Source of the DNA: Thermodesulfobacteriota bacterium
GTDB taxonomy: Bacteria; Desulfobacterota; Desulfobacteria; Desulfobacterales; Desulfosudaceae
NCBI GenBank assembly: GCA_040753795.1
Contig: JBFMDX010000004.1
Span: 1-64,000, forward strand
Reading direction: 5' to 3'
DNA: 64,000 nucleotides
Below, one piece after another: positions 57,397 through 64,000 of this stretch. The notes beneath the pieces are model-generated. The model was not told the origin of the DNA. It ran no database searches and saw nothing but the letters and a program-made list of their open reading frames with translations. How positions within the stretch are numbered: position 1 is the stretch's first letter; every line of letters begins with the position of its first letter. A program made the translations under genes and the position numbers.

Positions 57397-59949
57397 TCAT
57401 GCCCCATAGCCGGCGCCGGTTGGTATGTTTTCAAATACCCGCAGCGCATCCTTGCGGGTGATGACCGTGTCGTAAAGACCGATGTCCTCGCCTTCGTGCT
57501 TGCAGATCCCGGTGTAACTCAGGCTGGCATCTTCATAGCGTTTGAATTTGTAAACCGCGTCATTCATCAGGGCGCTGTTAAACAGCCCCAGGCTGACCAG
57601 CAACTCGAAGTCCTTTACGGTCAGGCCCGTAACCTTCTTGAACAGGCCCGGTTCCAGTTGGGTAATGACATCCCGCAACGTCCGCTCGCGGTAATCGGTC
57701 AGATACATGAAAATGGGAATTCGCGTAGCGAACTTGATGATCTTCTCCTGGATCTGCTTCCTTAAGGTCTTGTACTCCTTTTCCGCTTCGGAAAGTTCCT
57801 TCTTCTTTTTTGTGGACAGATCCTTTTCGTTGGCCTCCCTGCGGGCCTTTTTCACGGCCTCCGACTTGTTGATGATCGTGGCAATGTCCTGATTCAACGT
57901 GCGGAACCCTTCGATGCTCATGAGGGCTTCCATGGCCTTCTTGTTATCCATCAGGCGGTGCAGGGTGTCGTTGTCCACATTCACCAGCAGGGCGCTCTCC
58001 CAGCGCCGCGCCAGCAAGGTGGCCGTCGTGCCGCTCATGGCCATGTCGAGAATCCCGGCGGCATCAATCTGCTTCATGGAACTGCCGTCATAAGCCAGAA
58101 CCGGCAGGAAGCTGATAAACTCTTCCACCTTTTTGTCCGGGTTCTCTTCGTTAACGTTTAACCGGCAACTGTAGTCGGCAATCTGACGCAAGGCCCGGTC
58201 CGGCGCAAAATCAAAAACATAGCACTCTTCCTTGATAATCTGCTCGGAATTGGGAGAAGCGCCGTCCGGGTTGCGGACCGTCCAGGGCGATTGCACCCGG
58301 AAAGCCGCCTGAAAATAAGTTTCCGGGCTGGAGGAGTTGCGCAGCATCAGAATCCCCGTCCACGGCTTGACCGTCACGCCGGTGGTCAGTTTGCCGCAGG
58401 ACAGGGTGATCGTTTTGGTGGTCAGGGGATCGTCCATTTCCTCCTGCACCGGGGACAGGGCCGCCACGCCGATTCCGGCGGCGTTCCCCGCTGCCACGAT
58501 GACCTTGTAGTCGTGATAAAACCGGTTCTGCCTCTTGGCCAGCAGATTGCGCATGGCGTGACAGGCCGCCACGCTCGGCAGGAACCAGAAAGAGTGCGAC
58601 AGCACGCCCAGCAGCCGCACATCCGAAAACGGCATCGGCGGCTTGCGCGCCCCGAGTTTCAGGCTGTCGACGCTGGTCGGCAGAAATGCGCCCCGGAGCA
58701 GGTCAAGCCACTTCTGAACCTCGTCCGCGTAATTGAATTTGGCCTTGTCACCGAGCCCCTCGGCGGAAAAAAAGACATTCAAATCGAACTCGTTAAACTC
58801 GCCCTGCATGGCGATTTCCCGAATCGCGTCCGGAAGCTGGTAGGTCAGCAGCACCATCCTTGGCAACGCCGCGTATGGGTTGCCGGAACCCGCCCAGGCG
58901 CTTTTTGCCCGCTGTTCATCGGAGTAAGTCCAGTTAAAAATCTGCTCCTCGATGAATTCGCCGGAGGCGATGGCCCGAAACGGCGTACCGGACAGATACA
59001 GATAGCCGTCGGTGGTGATGGGCATAATGTCTTCTATCTCTTCGTCCCGCTCTTTCAGGAATTCAGCACCCTGTCCAACACCGAACGCGACCTCCTTGGC
59101 GTCTTCGGCCTCAAACAACTCCCTGGCGTTCTCCCGCCAGGCGCCGTAATGGTATTCGTCCAGAATAACGCAATCCCAATGGGTCGTGTGAACCCATTCG
59201 TTTTTCGACTTGATGCCGCCCGTGCCGGGGTTGCGGCCCAAATAGTCCTGAAACGAACCAAAACAAACAAACGGCCGTTTTTTATTCGCCTGTTCGTAGG
59301 TCAGGCCGCCGGGCTTGATAAACTGCCACCCGGCAAAATCCACGTGACACTTCAAGTCCTCTTCCCAGGCGCTTTGCACCGCCGGTTTAAAGGTCAGGAC
59401 CAGCACCTTTCGCCAGCCCATCTTTTTTGCCAACTGATAGGCGGCAAAGGTCTTGCCAAAGCGCATCTTGCAGTTCCATAAAAAATGCGGCGGTTTATTC
59501 CGGTTGCCCTTGTCCTTGCGCCAACTGGTAAAATAGGCGGCTGTTTTCTCAACCGCTGTTTCCTGCTCGGGCCGCATGGTAAAATCCAGGGACCGGTTTT
59601 CCTCGTTTAATTGACCGGTGCGCACGGCGATGATGGCCGTCTTCACTTTATCCACCGTGCAGCGGAACCACTCGCCTTCCGGATTTTTGATACCATCAAT
59701 CCGCAGCATCCGGTGAACGTCGTGGTCGGTAAAGACCGTGCCGTCGCCGCGCATGGCGGCTTCTTCCAGAACGATCCGGTATGGCGACCGGCCGGGCGTT
59801 TTAACCGGATAAATTTCGTCAAGCCGCTCCCTGGCGGTCCGCGTCGTGTACCCGACCTTGAGCAAGCCCGCAAACTGCGGATGGGTATCCTCATAGGCGT
59901 AAATCGTGGGCCGCGATGCCGGCCGGGGAGGGAAGAAGGCGTTACTCAT
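57397..59949 (-). CDS. GIY-YIG nuclease domain fused to a DEAD/DEAH-type helicase
   Basis: The 850-residue protein begins with a GIY-YIG/T5orf172-like domain (TIYAYEDTHPQFAGLLKVGY, then RERLDEIYPV; residues 15-100). A superfamily 2 helicase core follows: motif I CKMRFGKTFAAY at 160-171, DEYH at 264-267, motif III SGTPFRA at 320-326 and a motif-VI-like AAFRVQSPW near 530. The C-terminal 300 residues include a charged coiled-coil stretch near 700. The combination is that of a restriction subunit that cuts while translocating. It overlaps the YhcG-type nuclease gene by 8 bases. It is expected to act with the methyltransferases upstream. Confidence 0.85.
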   Translation of the reverse strand: MSNAFFPPRPASRPTIYAYEDTHPQFAGLLKVGYTTRTARERLDEIYPVKTPGRSPYRIVLEEAAMRGDGTVFTDHDVHRMLRIDGIKNPEGEWFRCTVDKVKTAIIAVRTGQLNEENRSLDFTMRPEQETAVEKTAAYFTSWRKDKGNRNKPPHFLWNCKMRFGKTFAAYQLAKKMGWRKVLVLTFKPAVQSAWEEDLKCHVDFAGWQFIKPGGLTYEQANKKRPFVCFGSFQDYLGRNPGTGGIKSKNEWVHTTHWDCVILDEYHYGAWRENARELFEAEDAKEVAFGVGQGAEFLKERDEEIEDIMPITTDGYLYLSGTPFRAIASGEFIEEQIFNWTYSDEQRAKSAWAGSGNPYAALPRMVLLTYQLPDAIREIAMQGEFNEFDLNVFFSAEGLGDKAKFNYADEVQKWLDLLRGAFLPTSVDSLKLGARKPPMPFSDVRLLGVLSHSFWFLPSVAACHAMRNLLAKRQNRFYHDYKVIVAAGNAAGIGVAALSPVQEEMDDPLTTKTITLSCGKLTTGVTVKPWTGILMLRNSSSPETYFQAAFRVQSPWTVRNPDGASPNSEQIIKEECYVFDFAPDRALRQIADYSCRLNVNEENPDKKVEEFISFLPVLAYDGSSMKQIDAAGILDMAMSGTTATLLARRWESALLVNVDNDTLHRLMDNKKAMEALMSIEGFRTLNQDIATIINKSEAVKKARREANEKDLSTKKKKELSEAEKEYKTLRKQIQEKIIKFATRIPIFMYLTDYRERTLRDVITQLEPGLFKKVTGLTVKDFELLVSLGLFNSALMNDAVYKFKRYEDASLSYTGICKHEGEDIGLYDTVITRKDALRVFENIPTGAGYGA

Positions 59950-61150
59950 GGGCGGATTCCTTTAAAGCGGCTTCGATCAAGCGCCGCTCTTTTTCGACCT
60001 CATGCCGGAGCTGCTCTTCCGTCGGCAGGCAGAGCATGTACTTGGAGGCAAATATCTGTTTGCGGTCGTTTAATACCGAGTAGCGGGCCACGGTCTCGTT
60101 CTTTTCCGTGCAGAGAATCAGGCCGATGGTCGGGTTGTCGTCCGGCGCGGTGAAAAGGCCGTCGTACATCCGCACGTAGCCGTCCATCTGGCCGACGTCC
60201 GCGTGGGTCAGTTCGCCCACCTTAAGGTCGATCAGCAGATAAAACTTGAGCCGGCAATGGTAGAAAACCAGGTCAATGTACCGGTCCTGCTCCTCGATGC
60301 GGATGTGTTTCTGCCGGGCGACAAAGGCAAAGCCGCTGCCGAGTTCCAGCAAAAACCGCTGGAGGTGAGTAATAATGGCCTGTTCCAGGTTCGACTCGTG
60401 AAACGCGGCCGCATCCGGAAGCCCCAAAAACTCCAGCACATACGGGTTCTTCAATTCATCGGCGGCCGGAGCGGCGGCAACCGGCAGGTTGCGACCCTCC
60501 GCCAGCATCTTTTCCGGTTTGCGGCTCTTGAGAATGCGTTCGTAGTAGAACGACTGAATCTGCCGCTCCAGGGTCCGCTTGTCCCACCCGCCCGCGATCG
60601 CTTCGCGTTCATAAAAATCGCGCGTTTCCCGGTTCTCCACCCGCATCAGGGCGCGGTAATGCGACCAGGAAAGTTGCGGGGAAAAGCCCTGGGACGACTC
60701 GCTACCCAATGGGTAGCTTTTTTTATGATGGACCAATTCTCTTCCCGTCGGGATCAGAATTGTCGTCTCCGAAAATTCTGCGCCCGATGGGCGTGAAATT
60801 TCCGGGCTGTCAAATTGGCTACCCGTTGGGTAGCCAATTGAAGCGCACCGATCCGGATAAGTTTGGTAGAATTGTCTGAAATTTTTGAGGTTTGGCACGG
60901 AGAATCCCTTACCATACCGCTCGATCAGTCGCGCCGAGAGGTCTTCGATGACCTTTTCGCCATACTTCGCCCGCCCTTTGCCGCGCTGGACATCCTCCAC
61001 GATCTCCCGGCCGATCAGCCAGTAGGCCAGCACCATGTTCGTGTTGACCGCCCGGACCACGTTGCTTCGGGCCTGTTCCAGGATCGAGACGATGCGGGTA
61101 AAGAGCGCCTCCGGTTTGGCCGCCGGGACTTTGCGCTTTGGCTTACTCAT
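59942..61150 (-). CDS. YhcG-type PDDEXK nuclease (DUF1016) with repeat-bearing linker
   Basis: The 402-residue protein has the N-terminal DUF1016 domain (about residues 12-100: VVRAVNTNMVLAYWLIGREI, YGKGFSVPNLKNFRQFY). The C-terminal PD-(D/E)xK nuclease has Asp293 in RYIDLVFYH and D308-L-K310 in LLIDLKVGEL. Between them (101-158) sits a variable linker holding four P-[T/S/L]-G units, which at DNA level are four palindromes (60701-60839). YhcG-type proteins occur beside DNA methylases and Bro-N genes in restriction-like loci. It overlaps both neighbours by 8 bases, so it is co-translated. Confidence 0.88.
   Translation of the reverse strand: MSKPKRKVPAAKPEALFTRIVSILEQARSNVVRAVNTNMVLAYWLIGREIVEDVQRGKGRAKYGEKVIEDLSARLIERYGKGFSVPNLKNFRQFYQTYPDRCASIGYPTGSQFDSPEISRPSGAEFSETTILIPTGRELVHHKKSYPLGSESSQGFSPQLSWSHYRALMRVENRETRDFYEREAIAGGWDKRTLERQIQSFYYERILKSRKPEKMLAEGRNLPVAAAPAADELKNPYVLEFLGLPDAAAFHESNLEQAIITHLQRFLLELGSGFAFVARQKHIRIEEQDRYIDLVFYHCRLKFYLLIDLKVGELTHADVGQMDGYVRMYDGLFTAPDDNPTIGLILCTEKNETVARYSVLNDRKQIFASKYMLCLPTEEQLRHEVEKERRLIEAALKESAHE
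60701..60839. repeat. Four small palindromes within the YhcG linker
   Basis: GCTACCCAATGGGTAGC (60701-60717), CAATTCT...AGAATTG around CCCGTCGGG (60734-60762), a GCCCGATGGGC-centred one (about 60771-60802) and AATTGGCTACCC-GTT-GGGTAGCCAATT (60813-60839). All have a CCC-N3-GGG core, and each encodes P-x-G on the minus strand. Confidence 0.85.
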
Positions 61151-62000
61151 CGCCCGCCTCCGGCAATTCCTTCTTTCGGCGGGACGGCGGCAGAAAACTT
61201 TCCCCGGTCACCACGCTTTTCCCGGTCTTTTGTTCCAGTTCCAGCCGGGCTCTTTTGGCGATCCTTCCGCCCTTTTTTCCGGCTTCCGCGTTTTCCGGCA
61301 TGCCGGTCGCCTCCACGCTCTCGGCGATCTGCCGGGTGGAAAGTTCCGCCAGTGCGGTGAAGATCAGTTCCGCCTCGCTCATGTGATCGCGCAGGTTCTG
61401 TGTTGTCAGTCCCTTGATGTCCTTGTGCTTTTTGACCGAGACCCCGCTCCATTCCTGATGAATGATGTTGGTCAAAACGGCGTATTCGTCCTCACCCTTG
61501 ATGTCGTGATCTTTCCAGTAATCGGTGAGCTTGTTGCGGGTCTCCTGCCCCATCATCCGCTGCTGAATCCATTTTTCGCTCCGGCCGTGCTGCCGCCAGT
61601 ATTCCCGGGCGCGGTCAATCGAGCGGGCCGGATCGGACATGTCCTGAATCCGCTCGTAGCCCACCTTGGCCAGCCAGAGCTTGATCGGCTCGGCCTTGGG
61701 GCTTGGCACGGACTGAATAAGCCGCAGAAGCGTTTGAGGATCCGCCACATCGGTCAGCCGCGACTTGCCGTCTTCAGCAACCATTTTCAACTGGTGACAA
61801 TTTGTCACCGTTTGACTGCCCTCTTTCTTGAGCCGTTCTTTGAGTTTATTCCAATACTTCCGTGCGGTCTGGTAATCCGGCTGCTGGATCAGGGCCGCGA
61901 TAATGTCCACCACGGAAAAATACCAGATGTCCGCTTTCTCGTCATAAATCCGCCGAATCTTGAAATTCTCGAATACAGCCTGGGCCTTATCGTTAATCAT
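61143..62000 (-). CDS. Bro-N-domain protein
   Basis: The 285-residue protein begins with a Bro-N-like DNA-binding domain (IRRIYDEKADIWYFSVVDII, TVTNCHQLKMVAEDGKSRLT). A helical middle follows with KWIQQRMMGQETRNKLTDYW, then a C-terminal part (LSTRQIAESVEATGMPENAE, a basic AKRARLELEQKTGK tail). Bro-N domains are found in phage antirepressors and in chromosomal proteins of restriction loci. In this operon it likely regulates or tethers the nuclease genes. It overlaps the YhcG gene by 8 bases and follows the methyltransferase by 61. Confidence 0.83.
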   Translation of the reverse strand: MINDKAQAVFENFKIRRIYDEKADIWYFSVVDIIAALIQQPDYQTARKYWNKLKERLKKEGSQTVTNCHQLKMVAEDGKSRLTDVADPQTLLRLIQSVPSPKAEPIKLWLAKVGYERIQDMSDPARSIDRAREYWRQHGRSEKWIQQRMMGQETRNKLTDYWKDHDIKGEDEYAVLTNIIHQEWSGVSVKKHKDIKGLTTQNLRDHMSEAELIFTALAELSTRQIAESVEATGMPENAEAGKKGGRIAKRARLELEQKTGKSVVTGESFLPPSRRKKELPEAGDE

Positions 62001-62061
62001 ATAGAACCTCCTGTTCTATCCATAGATGTTTGGAGATTTACTCGGGCGGTAATGCTTTGGC

Positions 62062-63642
62062 TTACTCATCGCTCGACTCCGGGCTTGCCTCGTCGCTATC
62101 GGCAGGCATCGGACGGACGATGGATTCGATGAAGGAGATCTCACGAGCGGAGAGGCCATATTTCGCGTAGAGGTCCTCGTCCGTCCACTGTTTCGTCCAC
62201 TTCTGGGTCGGCACGAAGGAGTAGACCTTGCGAGTCGTGTCTTGGGATGGCTTATGCAGAAGAATCAAGAAGCGAGTTAGCCGACAAGTGAGGTAGGACA
62301 AAACGCTTTCAGCCCGCTTTTTGGAGTCGAACGGGCCAATACAGAGATATGTCTCCGAAGAGATGGTGCCCGGTTCTCCGAGAAACGGCGTGCTGATGAT
62401 TCTGTGCGGGTAGGTGTCTCTGTTTCCGGTCCCCGGAGCTGCCCGGCCCACATAGACCTTCCACTTGTCGATGAGGTCAGTACCAGTCGTGATTGAGCTT
62501 CTGGGGGTGTATCCCGTCCCGCCGTTTTGATAGACCAGTAAGTCACCCGGCGACTCGATAGCTTTTCCCCGGAAGTACGTGCGGAGCCCGAAAGGTCTAA
62601 GCGAACTAACCAGTTGGTCGAAACGCTTGCTGTTCGGCAGCGAAAGCGATCCAGGTTTTCCGTTTTCAACGGCAGAGACCTTCTTGAGGATCGACAAGCC
62701 TTCATTGAAGCGGATGAAGACGTCAACGCCCTTTTCAAGAAGCGGACGGCTGGCGGTCGAGACAGGCCAATCCTTGAAATGGGTGGTAACTTGGCAGGGT
62801 CCGGGATTGTCCCGGTCCCAGAGGAAATAGCAAACACCGCCCTTAAGGCCCACGCCCGGAAAGACGTCCGACGCACTGAGATAATCGTCAATCGACCGCA
62901 ACCGGTCGTCGGCGAGCATCGACTCTCGGAACTCATCTAAGCCCTTTCCGCCCGCAAACCAACGAGAGGGAATAATCATCGTCAGGAATCGCGGGTTCAG
63001 TTTCTTTGCCTGTTCAACGAACAGGTGATAGATAGGACGGGCGCTTTCTCCAAAACCTGAATCGCTCAATTGATAAGGGGGGTTGCCGATAATGACATCA
63101 AATTTCATATTAAAAATTTCCTCCGACTTTTCTGTATGAATAAAGGCATAGGCGTGGCTTTCCAGTTCATCGCCCCGTTCATAATTCTCTTTGCTGGCGC
63201 CGCAGTGTAGGCAACGACCGTTTTTCCAGGTGTGTTCCACCCGCGCAAAATGGATGTTGCCTTCCGGGCTGTCAAAAGCTTCGCACACGGAATATTGGCC
63301 GTTGGCCGTCTTGGAGCAATATACGGATCGGCGAGAGAGCAGGGCGGTCAGCTCGGTGATGGCGAGCCCGTAAAGCTGGTTTTTAAAAATGTGGTTGATC
63401 CGCGTCTGGCGATCGGGGATCTGCTTCTCCAGCCCTTTGTCCAGACGCCTGGCGATCTCCCGCAGAAACACGCCGGACTTGCAGCCGGGATCGAGGAAGG
63501 TGGCCTTTTTGTCGGACCAGAGTTTTGCCGGAAGCAGGTCGAGAATCCGGTTGGCCAGTTGCGGCGGCGTGAACACCTCGTCACTGGAGAGATTAGCGAT
63601 GCAGGTGAGCACGTCGGGGTTGTAGCCGCTATTGTTGAGCAT
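62062..63642 (-). CDS. Adenine-specific DNA methyltransferase (Eco57I-like)
   Basis: The 526-residue protein is an N6-adenine DNA methyltransferase: motif X-like [15 protein letters not shown], motif I (SAM-binding) [11 protein letters not shown] at 49-59 and catalytic motif [10 protein letters not shown] with NPPY at 187-190. The C-terminal half ([20 protein letters not shown] onward) resembles a target-recognition region. Eco57I-type proteins in this layout modify host DNA so that a linked restriction enzyme spares it. The gene overlaps the next upstream methyltransferase-like gene by 14 bases. The same operon carries the nuclease and helicase genes that may do the cutting. Confidence 0.9.
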   Translation of the reverse strand: MLNNSGYNPDVLTCIANLSSDEVFTPPQLANRILDLLPAKLWSDKKATFLDPGCKSGVFLREIARRLDKGLEKQIPDRQTRINHIFKNQLYGLAITELTALLSRRSVYCSKTANGQYSVCEAFDSPEGNIHFARVEHTWKNGRCLHCGASKENYERGDELESHAYAFIHTEKSEEIFNMKFDVIIGNPPYQLSDSGFGESARPIYHLFVEQAKKLNPRFLTMIIPSRWFAGGKGLDEFRESMLADDRLRSIDDYLSASDVFPGVGLKGGVCYFLWDRDNPGPCQVTTHFKDWPVSTASRPLLEKGVDVFIRFNEGLSILKKVSAVENGKPGSLSLPNSKRFDQLVSSLRPFGLRTYFRGKAIESPGDLLVYQNGGTGYTPRSSITTGTDLIDKWKVYVGRAAPGTGNRDTYPHRIISTPFLGEPGTISSETYLCIGPFDSKKRAESVLSYLTCRLTRFLILLHKPSQDTTRKVYSFVPTQKWTKQWTDEDLYAKYGLSAREISFIESIVRPMPADSDEASPESSDE

Positions 63643-64000
63643 GGGCGATCTCCAGGAAGTGGACCGGGGGATATTCCCTGACGGGCTCGTTTAAATCGGC
63701 GACATTGCCCTCGTCGCTGAACAGCAGCATTTGGTGCTGTTTCTCCACCAGAAACGACAACATGAAATCCCGCCGCTTCAGCATGCTGCCGTTCACCGGC
63801 GACCACTCGCAGAACCGAATCGGCACCCGGGGCTCGTCTTTGGTTTTAAGATCGAGGGCGTCGCCCCAGATGATGTTTTTCTCTAAGATAAAACGCACCG
63901 CTTCCCGGCAATCATCGTTTGTCTTGTGCTTGAACAACCGCAGATAGACCAGATCAAATATTCCGAAAAGCCGTTGCCGGCAGTGCTCGACATTATCTTT
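63629..64000 (-). CDS. Second DNA methyltransferase-like protein, partial
   Basis: The frame is open to the right edge of the window, so the gene starts beyond 64000. The visible 123 residues open with [20 protein letters not shown]. This is the post-motif-I region of Eco57I-type methylases (the strand-2 acidic residue and following helix), then [16 protein letters not shown]. The ATG-like start at 63937 is only an in-frame TTG and not the real start. A stop at 63629 overlaps the next methyltransferase. It may be the N-terminal half of a split methyltransferase or an independent homologue. It shares the operon. Confidence 0.75.
   Translation of the reverse strand, partial: KDNVEHCRQRLFGIFDLVYLRLFKHKTNDDCREAVRFILEKNIIWGDALDLKTKDEPRVPIRFCEWSPVNGSMLKRRDFMLSFLVEKQHQMLLFSDEGNVADLNEPVREYPPVHFLEIAHAQQ

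Noticed and set aside
63629-63937. A complete small gene starting at 63937
   Set aside because: The start is an in-frame TTG, and the reading frame with methylase-like sequence continues to the window edge, so the gene is partial.

Overview
The window looks like a chromosomal stretch from an anaerobic, probably sulfate-reducing member of the Desulfobacterota (Desulfobacterales-like). This is inferred from gene content: a two-subunit 2-hydroxyacyl-CoA dehydratase/benzoyl-CoA-reductase-type enzyme, a B12-type radical SAM protein, multi-cluster ferredoxins, a TauE/SafE exporter operon with a sigma-54 regulator, and many short inverted-repeat elements. No rRNA, tRNA, CRISPR array or complete insertion sequence was seen.

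Layout. 1-5430 is accessory and partly AT-rich: a hydrolase-like gene, an orphan protein, a protein built of 30 exact-length 24-residue repeats, and a zinc-ribbon gene interrupted by two in-frame TGA codons. 5430-9516 is a minus-strand catabolic group (FMN hydroxy-acid oxidase, SDR, membrane-anchored acetoacetate-decarboxylase-like protein, alpha/beta hydrolase). Its upstream region carries the same 21-bp-spaced direct repeat found between an AraC regulator (15258-16316) and an SDR-EthD fusion (16497-18119), which suggests one regulon. Between them lies an unrelated MoxR-DUF58-transglutaminase operon (9863-15149).

18090-25323 holds a molybdopterin oxidoreductase framed by two 70-bp inverted-repeat elements, a pair of class III aminotransferases (one has lost the PLP lysine), an amidohydrolase and a TetR regulator. 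A TTAGT-N6-ACTAA operator upstream of both transcription units links them. 25371-30986 has a GH31 glycosidase divergent from an AraC regulator, a small orphan protein and a ThDP enzyme. 31061-35842 has the 2-hydroxyacyl-CoA dehydratase pair and a radical SAM protein.

36243-47596 contains a porin with its own sigma-54-type promoter, then a six-gene minus-strand operon (UspA-like protein, response regulator, PEP-synthase-like protein, cytidylate-kinase-like membrane protein, TauE/SafE exporter, histidine kinase). This operon has a textbook sigma-54 promoter and three enhancer sites directly beside the gene for an NtrC-type regulator. 47763-50326 has small orphan genes, a methyltransferase and an exported nitroreductase. 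50629-56433 is a minus-strand group joining two iron-sulfur proteins, a TetR regulator, NAD salvage (pncA, pncB) and a V4R-domain protein.

56743-64000 is a defence-like island: GIY-YIG/helicase fusion, YhcG-type nuclease, Bro-N protein and two adjacent N6-adenine-type DNA methyltransferase genes, the last running off the right edge. Dispersed through the window are copies of a small MITE-like element and a transposase fragment.
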